Below, piece by piece: positions 10,157-18,945 of a stretch of 64,000 nt of DNA. The translations under genes were made by a program, and so were the position numbers. Origin of the DNA: Sulfitobacter sp. F26204 (lineage in GTDB: Bacteria > Pseudomonadota > Alphaproteobacteria > Rhodobacterales > Rhodobacteraceae); the NCBI RefSeq assembly GCF_026410305.1, contig NZ_JAPMLQ010000007.1, positions 186,001 through 250,000 of the forward strand, written 5' to 3'. Positions within the stretch are counted from its first letter, which is position 1; each line of letters opens with the position of its first letter. The notes under the pieces were generated by a model. It did no database searches. It worked only from the letters and a program-made list of their open reading frames with translations, and was not told the DNA's origin.

Positions 10157-11182
10157 ATGACTGTGACCGAGATTGATCCCACCGTAAGGCCTGAAATGTT
10201 GCCAGAAGATTTTGACCGTGCCCTGCGTCCGCAGATGTTGTCGGAATTCGTTGGGCAGGCCGAGGCACGGTCGAATCTGGCCGTGTTCATACAGTCTGCC
10301 AAACAGCGTGAGGAAGCGATGGATCATACCTTGTTCCATGGCCCACCCGGGCTGGGCAAGACCACCCTCGCACAGATCATTTCGCGTGAATTGGGGGTCG
10401 GGTTTCGCATGACCTCGGGGCCGGTTCTGGCCAAGGCCGGTGACCTTGCTGCGATTCTGACCAATCTGGAAGCGCGCGACGTGTTGTTTATTGATGAAAT
10501 CCACCGATTGAATCCTGCTGTCGAAGAGGTGCTCTATCCCGCGCTGGAGGACTTTGAACTGGATCTGGTGATCGGTGAGGGACCTGCCGCACGCACGGTG
10601 CGCATAGAATTGCAGCCCTTCACTCTGGTCGGTGCGACAACACGTATGGGTCTGTTGACGACGCCGTTGCGGGACCGATTTGGCATTCCCACAAGGCTGC
10701 AATTCTATACCGAGGATGAATTGTTCATTATTGTGGACCGCAATGCACGGAAACTGGGCGCACCTGCTGACGAGGGCGGGGCGCGCGAGATCGCAAAACG
10801 GGCAAGAGGCACGCCGAGGATTGCAGGGCGATTGTTGCGCCGTGTAGTGGATTTTGCTGTTGTGGAGGGGAACGGACGGGTCACGCAAGAGCTTGCTGAT
10901 ATGGCGCTGACACGCCTGGGAGTTGATCATCTGGGGCTGGACGGGGCCGACCGGCGCTATTTACGGCTGATCGCAGAAAATTACCAGGGCGGCCCGGTGG
11001 GAATCGAAACCATGTCAGCGGCATTGAGCGAGAGTCGCGATGCCTTGGAAGAAGTCATTGAACCGTTTCTGTTGCAGCAAGGATTGATCCAGCGCTCGCC
11101 GCGCGGGCGCATGCTGGCGCAAAAGGCCTGGACCCATCTGGGATTGGTTGCGCCTAAGTCGCAGAGTGATTTGTTCGGATGA
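10157..11182 (+). CDS. ruvB: Holliday junction DNA helicase RuvB
   Basis: RuvB is the hexameric AAA+ motor of branch migration. The 341-residue frame shows Walker [10 protein letters not shown], Walker B FIDEIHR, sensor 1 GATTRMG, the arginine-finger segment PLRDRFG, and a C-terminal winged helix ([12 protein letters not shown]). ATG 10157 directly follows AAAGG; the in-frame GTG at 10163 has better spacing and would give a protein two residues shorter, so the exact start is uncertain. Confidence 0.96.
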   Translation: MTVTEIDPTVRPEMLPEDFDRALRPQMLSEFVGQAEARSNLAVFIQSAKQREEAMDHTLFHGPPGLGKTTLAQIISRELGVGFRMTSGPVLAKAGDLAAILTNLEARDVLFIDEIHRLNPAVEEVLYPALEDFELDLVIGEGPAARTVRIELQPFTLVGATTRMGLLTTPLRDRFGIPTRLQFYTEDELFIIVDRNARKLGAPADEGGAREIAKRARGTPRIAGRLLRRVVDFAVVEGNGRVTQELADMALTRLGVDHLGLDGADRRYLRLIAENYQGGPVGIETMSAALSESRDALEEVIEPFLLQQGLIQRSPRGRMLAQKAWTHLGLVAPKSQSDLFG

Positions 11183-11209
11183 ACCGGTGGATATGAGTTT
11201 AAAGGCAAG

Positions 11210-11839
11210 ATGAAGATGGACGTTGCACAGGTCGAGGGTTTGTTTACCCGGAGTGATGGCAGTTTCGCATTTGCACGCTGGGGGCGGCCCATATGCCCTG
11301 TGGTTTTTGGTGTGGAGGATGCGACCCTGGCGGTGGTGAAGGCCGCGATTTCCGCAACCTGCGAACTGGCCGGGCATGAGATGGGCGACATGGATGCGGA
11401 ATTGGGATCAAACCTGATGATGTTCTTTTTCAGCAACTGGGCAGAGCTGATGGAGGTTCCGGGTCTGGAGAAGCTGGTGCCTGATCTTGCCTCACAGGTG
11501 GCGCGGCTGGAAGCGGGTGATGCCAACCAGTACCGGTTTTTCCGTTTCGACGATCGCGGAGCGATCAAGGCTTGCTTTATTTTCCTGTGCATGGATCGTC
11601 ATTTGCGCGAGGTGCCGGCCCAGACCTTGGTGTTGAGCCAGATTGCCCAGGCGATGCTGTTGTGGTCCGACAGCGCCTTTCAAGATCGCTCCCCCTTGAT
11701 GATGGTTAAAGAGGCAACGGTGCTGCACCCTGACATCGCGGCGCTGATCCGAGCAGCCTATGATCCTGTCCTGCCTGTTGCCGCAGGAGATGCCTCTCAT
11801 GCCTTGCGTCTTGCGGCGCGTATCGAGGTGGCGCAATGA
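11210..11839 (+). CDS. Conserved protein of unknown function between ruvB and ybgC
   Basis: A 209-residue soluble protein with no signal peptide or membrane helix. The N-terminal half has the segment FAFARWGRPICPVVFGV, and the middle has acidic and hydrophobic helices (LMMFFFSNWAELMEVPGL). I do not recognise a characterised family. Its stop overlaps the ybgC start (ATGA), tying it to the Tol-Pal operon, and it follows ruvB by 27 bases. Position suggests an accessory role in this operon, but no function can be assigned. Confidence 0.7.
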   Translation: MKMDVAQVEGLFTRSDGSFAFARWGRPICPVVFGVEDATLAVVKAAISATCELAGHEMGDMDAELGSNLMMFFFSNWAELMEVPGLEKLVPDLASQVARLEAGDANQYRFFRFDDRGAIKACFIFLCMDRHLREVPAQTLVLSQIAQAMLLWSDSAFQDRSPLMMVKEATVLHPDIAALIRAAYDPVLPVAAGDASHALRLAARIEVAQ

Positions 11840-12234
11840 GCCATTCCTTCGCCCTGCGCATCTTTTACGAAGACACGGATATGGCGGGCATTGTCTATTA
11901 CGCCAACTACCTCAAATATATCGAAAGGGCGCGCTCTGATATTGTCGAACAGATGGGGGTAGACCAGCGGGCGATGCGAGAGGAGAACCTGGTGTTTGTT
12001 GTCACCAGGGTCGAGGCGGATTACCTGGGCGTTGCCCGTTTTGGAGACCGCCTCGAGGTGCGAACCACCCATCATGCCAAGGGGGCGGTGCGCTGGATGT
12101 TTGATCAGGAAGTACTGCGCGAAGGGGATGTGATTTTTCGCGCCAAGGTCACAGCAGTTTGCATGAACACCGATGGCAAACCGGTGCGTTTGCCAGCAAA
12201 ACTCCGCTCACTACTGCAGGATCCGGCGGGTTAA
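11836..12234 (+). CDS. ybgC: Tol-Pal-associated acyl-CoA thioesterase YbgC
   Basis: YbgC is a hot-dog-fold thioesterase that precedes tolQ in most proteobacteria and is thought to act on short or lipid acyl-CoAs at the membrane. The 132-residue length is normal. The family signature FYEDTDMAGIVYYANYLKY (10-28) contains the active-site aspartate (Asp13/Asp15) and the Tyr/Asn region on the catalytic helix. It is coupled by a 4-base overlap to the unknown gene before it. Confidence 0.93.
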   Translation: MSHSFALRIFYEDTDMAGIVYYANYLKYIERARSDIVEQMGVDQRAMREENLVFVVTRVEADYLGVARFGDRLEVRTTHHAKGAVRWMFDQEVLREGDVIFRAKVTAVCMNTDGKPVRLPAKLRSLLQDPAG

Positions 12235-12286
12235 CGCCATTCCGCTGGCTTTCGGACTTGTACTCCGCTAGATTCTCCCCAAATGA

Positions 12287-12302
12287 GCCTCGAAAACGAG
12301 GC
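12287..12302 (+). other. Hairpin upstream of tolQ
   Basis: GCCTCG-AAAA-CGAGGC is a perfect 6-bp stem with a GNRA-like tetraloop, about 55 bases before the tolQ start. No T-run follows. It may slow or stabilise the transcript between ybgC and tolQ. Confidence 0.35.
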
Positions 12303-12356
12303 CTTGAGGCAGTCAGCCGCATAGAGCGGCACAATAGTAGAAATAGAGCGGATATC

Positions 12357-13052
12357 ATGGAAGCAGAGACGCTGGCATTGGCGCAGGAGATTGACTTCTC
12401 CATGTGGGGGCTGTTTGCGCGGGCAACATTTGCGGTCAAACTGGTGATGATCGTCTTGATCATTGCTTCGTTCTGGTCCTGGTCGATCATCATTCAGAAG
12501 TCGATCCAGTATCGCGCGGCACGCGCAGGTGCAGACGGATTTGACAAGGCTTTCTGGTCGGGGGAGCCCCTGGACGGCTTGTTTGACCAGATAGGCAGTG
12601 ATCCGGACGGCGCCGCCGAAAAGGTGTTTGCTGCGGGGATGACAGAGTGGCGACGCTCGCATCGGGACGATGGCGGATTGATACCCGGGGCGACGGCGCG
12701 GATTGATCGCAGCATGGATGTGGCGATTGCCAAGGAAAGCGACCGTTTGCAAAAGGGTCTCACCGTGCTGGCCACGGTCGGATCATCGGCCCCGTTTATC
12801 GGTCTGTTCGGCACGGTGATGGGGATCATGAACGCCTTTATCGAGATTGCGGAACAGCAGAATACCAATCTCGCCGTCGTGGCTCCCGGCATCGCCGAGG
12901 CGTTGTTGGCCACGGGTCTGGGATTGCTGGCGGCGATACCTGCGGTGATTTTTTATAACAAGCTGAACGCGGACAGTGAGCGGATCATCGGCAATCACGA
13001 AGCCTTTGCAGATGAATTTGCGACCATCCTCAGCCGCCAAGTGGACGCCTGA
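12357..13052 (+). CDS. tolQ: Tol-Pal system proton channel protein TolQ
   Basis: TolQ (231 residues) is the inner-membrane stator of the Tol motor and belongs to the MotA/TolQ/ExbB family. A first membrane helix lies at about 22-44 (LVMIVLIIASFWSWSIIIQ); two more lie in the C-terminal half (VGSSAPFIGLFGTVMGIMNAF and GLGLLAAIPAVIFYN), with the conserved proton-path Thr/Pro-Gly region. ATG 12357 fits the family N-terminus MEAETLALAQEIDFSMW; the frame is open upstream but reads through ybgC. Confidence 0.95.
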   Translation: MEAETLALAQEIDFSMWGLFARATFAVKLVMIVLIIASFWSWSIIIQKSIQYRAARAGADGFDKAFWSGEPLDGLFDQIGSDPDGAAEKVFAAGMTEWRRSHRDDGGLIPGATARIDRSMDVAIAKESDRLQKGLTVLATVGSSAPFIGLFGTVMGIMNAFIEIAEQQNTNLAVVAPGIAEALLATGLGLLAAIPAVIFYNKLNADSERIIGNHEAFADEFATILSRQVDA

Positions 13053-13055
13053 ACC

Positions 13056-13532
13056 ATGGGGGCGGGCGCGATCAAGAAACAGAGCGGCGGGCGCGGAAGA
13101 CGCAGAAGCCGTGCGCAGCCGATGGCGGAAATCAACGTCACGCCCTTTGTGGACGTCATGCTGGTGTTGTTGATCATTTTCATGGTTGCAGCACCTTTGT
13201 TGACGGTCGGTGTTCCGGTTGAATTGCCCAAATCGGCGGCAGGTGCTTTGCCGACCGAACAGGAGGAACCGCTGACCGTGACAGTTACTGCAGCGGGTGA
13301 GGTGCAGATCCAGACCACTACTGTCGAACGTGGCCAGCTTGTCACACGATTGCGCGGAATCGCAGCCGAGCGGGCGAGCGACCGGGTATTCCTGCGTGCG
13401 GATGGCGCGGTGCCCTATAGTGCCGTCATGGAAGTCATGGGCGCATTGAACGCCGGTGGCTTTTCCAACATAGGTCTTGTCACTGACATCGGCGGGCCTG
13501 CGCTGGACGGCAGCGACACATCGGGGAACTGA
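13056..13532 (+). CDS. tolR: Tol-Pal system protein TolR
   Basis: TolR (158 residues) pairs with TolQ to form the proton-driven motor. A basic, Gly-rich N-terminus leads into AEINVTPFVDVMLVLLIIFMV, which holds the single membrane helix and the essential aspartate (VDVMLVL). A periplasmic domain of the ExbD/TolR fold follows (about 55-150). It starts 3 bases after the tolQ stop. Confidence 0.95.
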   Translation: MGAGAIKKQSGGRGRRRSRAQPMAEINVTPFVDVMLVLLIIFMVAAPLLTVGVPVELPKSAAGALPTEQEEPLTVTVTAAGEVQIQTTTVERGQLVTRLRGIAAERASDRVFLRADGAVPYSAVMEVMGALNAGGFSNIGLVTDIGGPALDGSDTSGN

Positions 13533-13535
13533 TCC

Positions 13536-14627
13536 TTGCACACCGGTCAATATATTTCTGGCGCGGGGCATCTGGGGTTGATTGCCTGGTTGCTGTTGGG
13601 CGGGTTTTTTGCGCGCGATCCCGAACCATTCGAAATGACAGAAGTATCGGTGATCTCTGGTGCGGATTTTGATGCGATGATCGCGGCAAGACAATCTCCG
13701 CAGTCGGTCACGGAAGTGGCGCAACCTGCAGCGCCTGAGACAAGCACAGATCAGCCGGAAATCAGTAGCGCGCCTGATCAGGTGATCGAACAGCCGGCAC
13801 CGGTGCAGACAGACAGCCCACCAGAGGACAGAACGCCAGAGGTCGCAGAGGAGGCGCCACAGGTCGAGGAACCGCCACAGGATTTGTCCGAACCGGTTGG
13901 TGACATCGCCGTATTGGTGCCACAAACCGCTCCCGAAGCAGCGCCGCGTCCGGTGGAACGTGTTGCACCGGAACCCGTGGCACAGCCTGATCCCGAAGCG
14001 ACAGCAGACCCTCAAGAACAGGAAGCCGTGGCACCGGATGCGGCGGGTGAAACACCAGAGCAGGAAAGCCAGGAGGCGACGGCACCAGAAGAAGCGGTGG
14101 CAGAAATCGTGACAGAAGCAACCTCCGCCCCTGCGGCGTCAACCCGTCCACCGGGCAGGAGGCCTGCGGCACCGGTCGTACAGGCAGCGCAGCCCTCCCA
14201 GACGCCCAGCGAAAACCCCGCGACGCCTGCTGCTGATGCTGTGGACAACAATGATGTCCTGGCCGCTCTTGCCGCTGCCCAGGAACCGGTTGCACCGCCA
14301 AGCGGCCCGCCCCTGTCCAGCGGTGAAAAGGACGCCCTACGCGCCCAGATCGCAAAATGCTGGAATATTGGATCGCTCTCGACCGAGGCGCTGGGCACGA
14401 TCGTTGTCATAGCGGTCAAGATGAACCAGAACGGGACGCCGGTCACTGAAAGCATACGAAAAATCAGCTCATCGGGGGGATCGGATGCTTCGGCAAAACG
14501 CGTCTATGACAGTGCGCGCCGGGCTATCATCCTGTGCGGGTCAAAAGGGTACAACCTTCCGCAAGGCAAATTCAGCCAATGGCAGAATATCGAAATGACC
14601 TTTGATCCCAGCAAAATGGGATTTTGA
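13536..14627 (+). CDS. tolA: TolA-like envelope-spanning protein
   Basis: The 363-residue protein has an N-terminal membrane anchor (GLIAWLLLGGFF), a long Pro/Glu/Ala/Gln-rich periplasmic region (about 45-240) and a folded C-terminal domain of about 110 residues (from LSSGEKDALRAQIAKCWN). This is the domain plan of TolA, which links TolQR to Pal. The start is a TTG three bases after tolR, because no ATG or GTG precedes the anchor. Low-complexity sequence means identification rests on architecture and position between tolR and tolB. Confidence 0.88.
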   Translation: MHTGQYISGAGHLGLIAWLLLGGFFARDPEPFEMTEVSVISGADFDAMIAARQSPQSVTEVAQPAAPETSTDQPEISSAPDQVIEQPAPVQTDSPPEDRTPEVAEEAPQVEEPPQDLSEPVGDIAVLVPQTAPEAAPRPVERVAPEPVAQPDPEATADPQEQEAVAPDAAGETPEQESQEATAPEEAVAEIVTEATSAPAASTRPPGRRPAAPVVQAAQPSQTPSENPATPAADAVDNNDVLAALAAAQEPVAPPSGPPLSSGEKDALRAQIAKCWNIGSLSTEALGTIVVIAVKMNQNGTPVTESIRKISSSGGSDASAKRVYDSARRAIILCGSKGYNLPQGKFSQWQNIEMTFDPSKMGF

Positions 14628-14629
14628 CG

Positions 14630-14755
14630 ATGGTGTTTCACATACAAGGTGGCGTGCATGATGAAGGGGCGATCCGGGTAAAAATTCCCCTGCGCAAGCC
14701 AGTCGAGACACGCCACACATATGCCACGTACATTCCCGAAAGGATGCACATCTGA
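14630..14755 (+). CDS. Possible 41-residue ORF between tolA and tolB
   Basis: An uninterrupted frame starts with ATG two bases after the tolA stop and ends with a TGA that overlaps the tolB ATG (TGATG). The product would be basic ([13 protein letters not shown]... ending PERMHI) with no membrane segment. It lacks a good ribosome binding site of its own and could be chance, but its tight fit suggests a coupling peptide or leader. Confidence 0.3.
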   Translation: MVFHIQGGVHDEGAIRVKIPLRKPVETRHTYATYIPERMHI

Positions 14756-16092
14756 TGCAACAATTGTTATTGAGCCTTTTCCTGTCCCTTGGCCTGATCC
14801 TCACCGGTGCCTCTCCGAATTCAAGCGTTGCACAGGCACAAGAGCCGCTGCGCATCATTATTGATGAGGCGATCATCGAACCCTTGCCCGTAGCTGTGCC
14901 GGCCTTTCAGGCAGAAAGCCCGGAAGCAGGGAAAATGGCTGTTGATCTGGCGCGCGTGGTCGCGGCGGATCTGACCGGCACCGGGCTATTTCGTGAAATC
15001 CCGTCCTCGGCTTACATTTCAACCATCAGTGATTTCAATGCCAGCGTCCAATTTGCCGACTGGAAGGCGATCAACGCGCAGGCACTGGTCACAGGGGCGG
15101 TGAACGTACAAGGCAATACGCTTAATGTGAAGTTCCGCCTGTATGATGTGTTTTCCGGTGCGGAACTGGGCAGTGGTTTGCAATTTTCGGGCACGGTCGA
15201 TGGCTGGCGCCGTATGGCGCACAAGGTATCGGATGCAGTTTATGCCCGCATCACCGGCGAAGGCCCCTATTTTGACAGCCGTGTAGTTTACGTTTCCGAA
15301 ACCGGTCCAAAGGACGATCGCAAGAAGCGGCTCGCGATTATGGATTATGACGGGGCCAACGTCCAATACCTTACCGATTCTGGTGCGATTGTGCTGGCGC
15401 CGCGTTTCTCCCCGACGGGTGACCGGGTGCTCTATACCGGATACGAAAGCGGATTTCCGCGCATCTATGTGCTTGATATCGGATCGGTTCAGCGCCGCGT
15501 TCTGGAAAGCGCGGAAGGCACGATGAGCTTTGCGCCGCGGTTCTCGCCTTCGGGGCAGACAGTAGTGTATTCGCTTTCGCAAGGCGGCAACACCGACATT
15601 TACTCAATGGACATCAACTCTGGTCAATCGGTACGATTGACCAATACGCCAGCGATTGAAACAGCGCCCAGCTATTCACCCGACGGCAGCCGGATCGTGT
15701 TTGAAAGCGATCGGTCAGGCACCCAACAACTTTACGTTATGCCGGCGACGGGTGGCGAAGCGCAGCGAATTTCCTTCGGTGAGGGGCGATATGGTACCCC
15801 GGTCTGGTCACCGCGTGGGGATTTGGTTGCTTTTACAAAGCAGAATAAAGGGCGGTTTCACATCGGCGTGATGCGTCTGGACGGATCACAGGAACGGTTG
15901 CTGACGGCATCTTTTCTGGATGAAGGACCGACATGGGCACCGAACGGACGCGTGATCATGTTCGCACGCGAAACCCAAGGCGAGGCTGGTTCCTCCACTT
16001 TGTATTCCGTGGATATTTCGGGCCGCAATCTGCGCCCTGTCAGCACGCCTTCGGGTGGCTCCGATCCGTCGTGGTCACCCTTGCAGAAGTGA
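14755..16092 (+). CDS. tolB: Tol-Pal system beta-propeller protein TolB
   Basis: TolB is a periplasmic protein that binds Pal and is displaced by TolA. The 445-residue precursor has a Sec signal peptide (about 1-26, ending SSVAQA), an N-terminal domain (about 30-165), and six WD40-like/PD40 blades with recurring motifs such as [28 protein letters not shown] and [20 protein letters not shown] at about 14738-14744 is the ribosome binding site. Confidence 0.96.
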   Translation: MQQLLLSLFLSLGLILTGASPNSSVAQAQEPLRIIIDEAIIEPLPVAVPAFQAESPEAGKMAVDLARVVAADLTGTGLFREIPSSAYISTISDFNASVQFADWKAINAQALVTGAVNVQGNTLNVKFRLYDVFSGAELGSGLQFSGTVDGWRRMAHKVSDAVYARITGEGPYFDSRVVYVSETGPKDDRKKRLAIMDYDGANVQYLTDSGAIVLAPRFSPTGDRVLYTGYESGFPRIYVLDIGSVQRRVLESAEGTMSFAPRFSPSGQTVVYSLSQGGNTDIYSMDINSGQSVRLTNTPAIETAPSYSPDGSRIVFESDRSGTQQLYVMPATGGEAQRISFGEGRYGTPVWSPRGDLVAFTKQNKGRFHIGVMRLDGSQERLLTASFLDEGPTWAPNGRVIMFARETQGEAGSSTLYSVDISGRNLRPVSTPSGGSDPSWSPLQK

Positions 16093-16179
16093 TAACACTC
16101 AAGGATGATGGCCGTAGAATTCCCTCTCGACCATACTTATGGTAAATTTAGAAAAACAAAGAGACGAGGCAGACCCAAG

Positions 16180-16698
16180 ATGAAGCGATTTTTGACCTAT
16201 AGCTTGCTGATTGCAGCACTCGGCCTGACAGCCTGTACAAACCCGGATCGTTTTGGTTCGGACAGTCTTGATGCAGGCACGAACACCGGCACAACAGGAG
16301 GGATCATTCCCGGCAGCGCGAATGATCCTGCATCGACGGCCTATTTCCAGCAAGCGGTCGGGGACCGGGTGCTGTTTGAGGTCGACCAATCGACACTGAC
16401 CAACCAGGGACGTACGACACTGGATGGGCAGGCGTCGTGGCTTTTGACCAACACCGATTATCAAGCTGTCATAGAAGGCCATGCCGATGAACAAGGGACA
16501 CGTCAATATAACCTTGCACTTGGCGCGCGCCGTGCCAATGCGGCACAGGAGTATCTGATCTCCAAAGGTGTTCCTGCATCGCGTCTGAAGGTTGTGAGCT
16601 ATGGCAAGGAGCGGCCGATCGAAATTTGCTCGAACGAAGCCTGCTATGCCAAAAACCGTCGCGCTGTGACTGTTCTTGCCGGTGGCCTCACGAGTTAA
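16180..16698 (+). CDS. pal: Peptidoglycan-associated lipoprotein Pal
   Basis: Pal (172 residues) anchors the outer membrane to peptidoglycan. The N-terminus MKRFLTYSLLIAALGLTAC is a lipoprotein signal with the modified cysteine in LTAC. After a Gly/Thr-rich linker comes the OmpA-like domain (about 65-170), with the meso-diaminopimelate-binding stretch EGHADEQGTRQYNLALGARR. I took ATG 16180 because it begins the signal peptide; the frame runs open 75 bases further upstream. Confidence 0.95.
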   Translation: MKRFLTYSLLIAALGLTACTNPDRFGSDSLDAGTNTGTTGGIIPGSANDPASTAYFQQAVGDRVLFEVDQSTLTNQGRTTLDGQASWLLTNTDYQAVIEGHADEQGTRQYNLALGARRANAAQEYLISKGVPASRLKVVSYGKERPIEICSNEACYAKNRRAVTVLAGGLTS

Positions 16699-16755
16699 CC
16701 GCTGCAACCCTGGCCAGATGTTTCCAAGATGATCAAACGAAGGACAACCATACCC

Positions 16756-17583
16756 ATGAGATTGCGTTTTTTCGCGACACTTGTACTGGCGATAATGGTG
16801 AGCCCCGTATCGCTGATGGCGCAGGATGCCCAGACTCTGGCGGATGTACGTCAGGAATTGACCATTCTGTACACCGAAGTTCAAAAGCTGCGGCGCGAAT
16901 TGTCGACCTCCGGCAGCGGAGGTGTGAACACTTCGGGCAATTCCGTGCTTGAACGGGTGGGTACGATGGAAAGTGAACTCCAACGTCTGACAGCCAAGAC
17001 CGAAGAATTGGAAAACCGGATCAACCGTATTGTTGCGGATGGTACTGCCCGCATCGGCGACCTGGAATTCCGTCTTGTGGAACTTGAGGGCGGCGACATC
17101 TCGACATTAGGGGAAACCACCACATTGGGTGGCGCGGACCAGACAAGCACCGCGGCACCCTTGACCAAACCGGCGACGCCATCCCAAACCGCCTCACTCG
17201 CGGTTGGAGAAGAGGCAGACTTCAAGCGGGCGCAGGAGGCGCTCGCATCCGGTGACTTTCGCGCCGCCGCTGACTTCTTTGCGACCTTCAATCAGACCTA
17301 TCCGGGTGGCCCATTAGCAGCAGAAGCTGACCTGCGACGCGGCGAGGCACTGGAAAAGCTGGGTGACGTGCGCGAAGCGGCACGCGCTTACCTTGCCAGT
17401 TTCAGCGCAGATCCTGAAGGGGCCATCGCACCGAACGCCCTGTATGAACTGGGGCGCACATTGGGTGTGTTGGGACAAACCCAGGAGGCCTGCGTAACAT
17501 TGAATGAAGTTGATCTACGCTTTCCGGGTAATCCGGCGGCGGAACAAGCGCTGAACCAGCGAAGAAACATCGGCTGTTCTTGA
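16756..17583 (+). CDS. cpoB: Tol-Pal cell division coordinator CpoB/YbgF
   Basis: CpoB couples Tol-Pal action to peptidoglycan synthesis at the septum. The 275-residue precursor has a signal peptide (MRLRFFATLVLAIMV...SLMA), a trimerising coiled coil (about 20-105, heptad-like Leu/Glu stretches such as ERVGTMESELQRLTAKTEELE), a Thr/Pro-rich linker and three TPR repeats in the C-terminal 130 residues. ATG 16756 starts the signal peptide behind GAAGGAC; ATG 16729 in the same frame would add nine residues. Confidence 0.88.
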   Translation: MRLRFFATLVLAIMVSPVSLMAQDAQTLADVRQELTILYTEVQKLRRELSTSGSGGVNTSGNSVLERVGTMESELQRLTAKTEELENRINRIVADGTARIGDLEFRLVELEGGDISTLGETTTLGGADQTSTAAPLTKPATPSQTASLAVGEEADFKRAQEALASGDFRAAADFFATFNQTYPGGPLAAEADLRRGEALEKLGDVREAARAYLASFSADPEGAIAPNALYELGRTLGVLGQTQEACVTLNEVDLRFPGNPAAEQALNQRRNIGCS

Positions 17584-17586
17584 AAC

Positions 17587-18843
17587 ATGCCGGAAACCCT
17601 GGCCAAATTGTTGTCAGAGGCGTTCCTACCTCATCCGCCCAGGCTGCTGGGGGTTGCCGTTTCAGGGGGCAGCGATTCCATGGCGCTGCTGAAGCTGCTT
17701 CAAGCCTTCTGTAAAACCGAAAGCATCAGCTTGCGTGCTGTGACTGTCGATCACGGTCTGCGCCCCGAAGCCGCAGATGAGGCGGCTTTTGTGTCGCGGT
17801 ATTGCGCCAGCATCGGTGTGCCGCACGATACCTTGGTCTGGGGCAAATGGGCCGGTGCGGGCAATCTGCAAAATTCAGCACGTCTTGCACGCTATGAACA
17901 TATGGCAGATTGGGCCAAACGGCACGGAATCACGACAATCGCTACGGGGCATACTGTAGATGATCAGGCCGAAACGGTCTTGATGCGGCTTGCGCGCCGC
18001 TCCGGTGTGGACGGGCTGTCAGCGATCCAGCACCGTGTTTTGCGCCATGGGGTCACCTGGGTGAGACCCCTGCTAAAGGCGCGACGGGAAATACTGCGCG
18101 CATACCTCAGGGAAGGCGCTGTGCGCTGGATCAATGACCCAAGCAATGAAAACGAGGTGTTTGACCGCATCAAGGCGCGCAAAGTACTGGAACTCCTGAA
18201 CCCTCTGGGCATTGATGCCGAAGCATTGGGCGAAGTCGCCGAAAACATGGCAGAAGCACGAAAATCGCTGGAGTGGCAGACTTTTCTGGCGGCCAAACAT
18301 GTGGTGTCAGTACAGGCAGGTGCTGTTGTGTTGGCCGAAGTCGGCTTCAGGCTACAACCGGCCGAGATCCGGCGACGTTTGATGATCAAGGCGATCAATT
18401 GGATCACGGGCCGTGTCTACGCGCCGCGCCGCGGGGCCTTGGCCAATGTTTTTACTGCGCTGGAGACTGGACAGGCTGCGACGGTAGGCGGCTGTCACAT
18501 TCGACGCATTGGCGGGCGGATCTGGATTTTCCGCGAATATAACGCAGTGCGAGACCTTGAAGCCGCAACAAATGAACTTTGGGATGACCGCTGGAAGCTG
18601 TCGCTTGTCCTGCCGGACGAGATGGATGACCACCTCAAAGTGCGTGCACTTGGGGCAAGCGGCCTCAAACAATGTTCTGACTGGCGGATCACGGGCAGGC
18701 CCTATGTGGTTTTGCAATCTACACCAGCCGTGTGGCGTGGTGAAATTTTGGTGGCGGCACCACTGGCAGGCTGTGCAAAAATCTGGCATGCGGAGCTGGA
18801 CGAAACGCCCGATGACTTCTTCGCGACACTATTATCGCATTGA
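17587..18843 (+). CDS. tilS: tRNA(Ile)-lysidine synthase TilS
   Basis: TilS attaches lysine to cytidine 34 of tRNA-Ile(CAU), changing its codon specificity from AUG to AUA, and is essential. The 418-residue protein carries the N-type ATP pyrophosphatase P-loop SGGSDS (26-31) and the downstream GHTVDDQAETVLMRLARRSG helix. The C-terminal domains are more divergent. It begins 3 bases after cpoB and is followed by ftsH, the usual tilS-ftsH order. Confidence 0.94.
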   Translation: MPETLAKLLSEAFLPHPPRLLGVAVSGGSDSMALLKLLQAFCKTESISLRAVTVDHGLRPEAADEAAFVSRYCASIGVPHDTLVWGKWAGAGNLQNSARLARYEHMADWAKRHGITTIATGHTVDDQAETVLMRLARRSGVDGLSAIQHRVLRHGVTWVRPLLKARREILRAYLREGAVRWINDPSNENEVFDRIKARKVLELLNPLGIDAEALGEVAENMAEARKSLEWQTFLAAKHVVSVQAGAVVLAEVGFRLQPAEIRRRLMIKAINWITGRVYAPRRGALANVFTALETGQAATVGGCHIRRIGGRIWIFREYNAVRDLEAATNELWDDRWKLSLVLPDEMDDHLKVRALGASGLKQCSDWRITGRPYVVLQSTPAVWRGEILVAAPLAGCAKIWHAELDETPDDFFATLLSH

Positions 18844-18945
18844 ACCTGAGCGTTTCCTGTCTATCTTGTAGTGCAAGCGGTGCACGTCATGTGTTCCAGA
18901 TGGTCCGTTTCGACAAGCGGGGCAAAAGTATTTAGGAGAATTTCC

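Noticed and set aside
12783-14015. 410-residue minus-strand ORF under tolQRA
   Set aside because: Arg/Cys-rich shadow of the well-supported tol genes; no homology or ribosome binding site.
13580-14270. Possible repeat or mobile sequence in the Pro/Glu/Ala-rich part of tolA
   Set aside because: Low-complexity linker expected in TolA; no exact tandem repeats seen.
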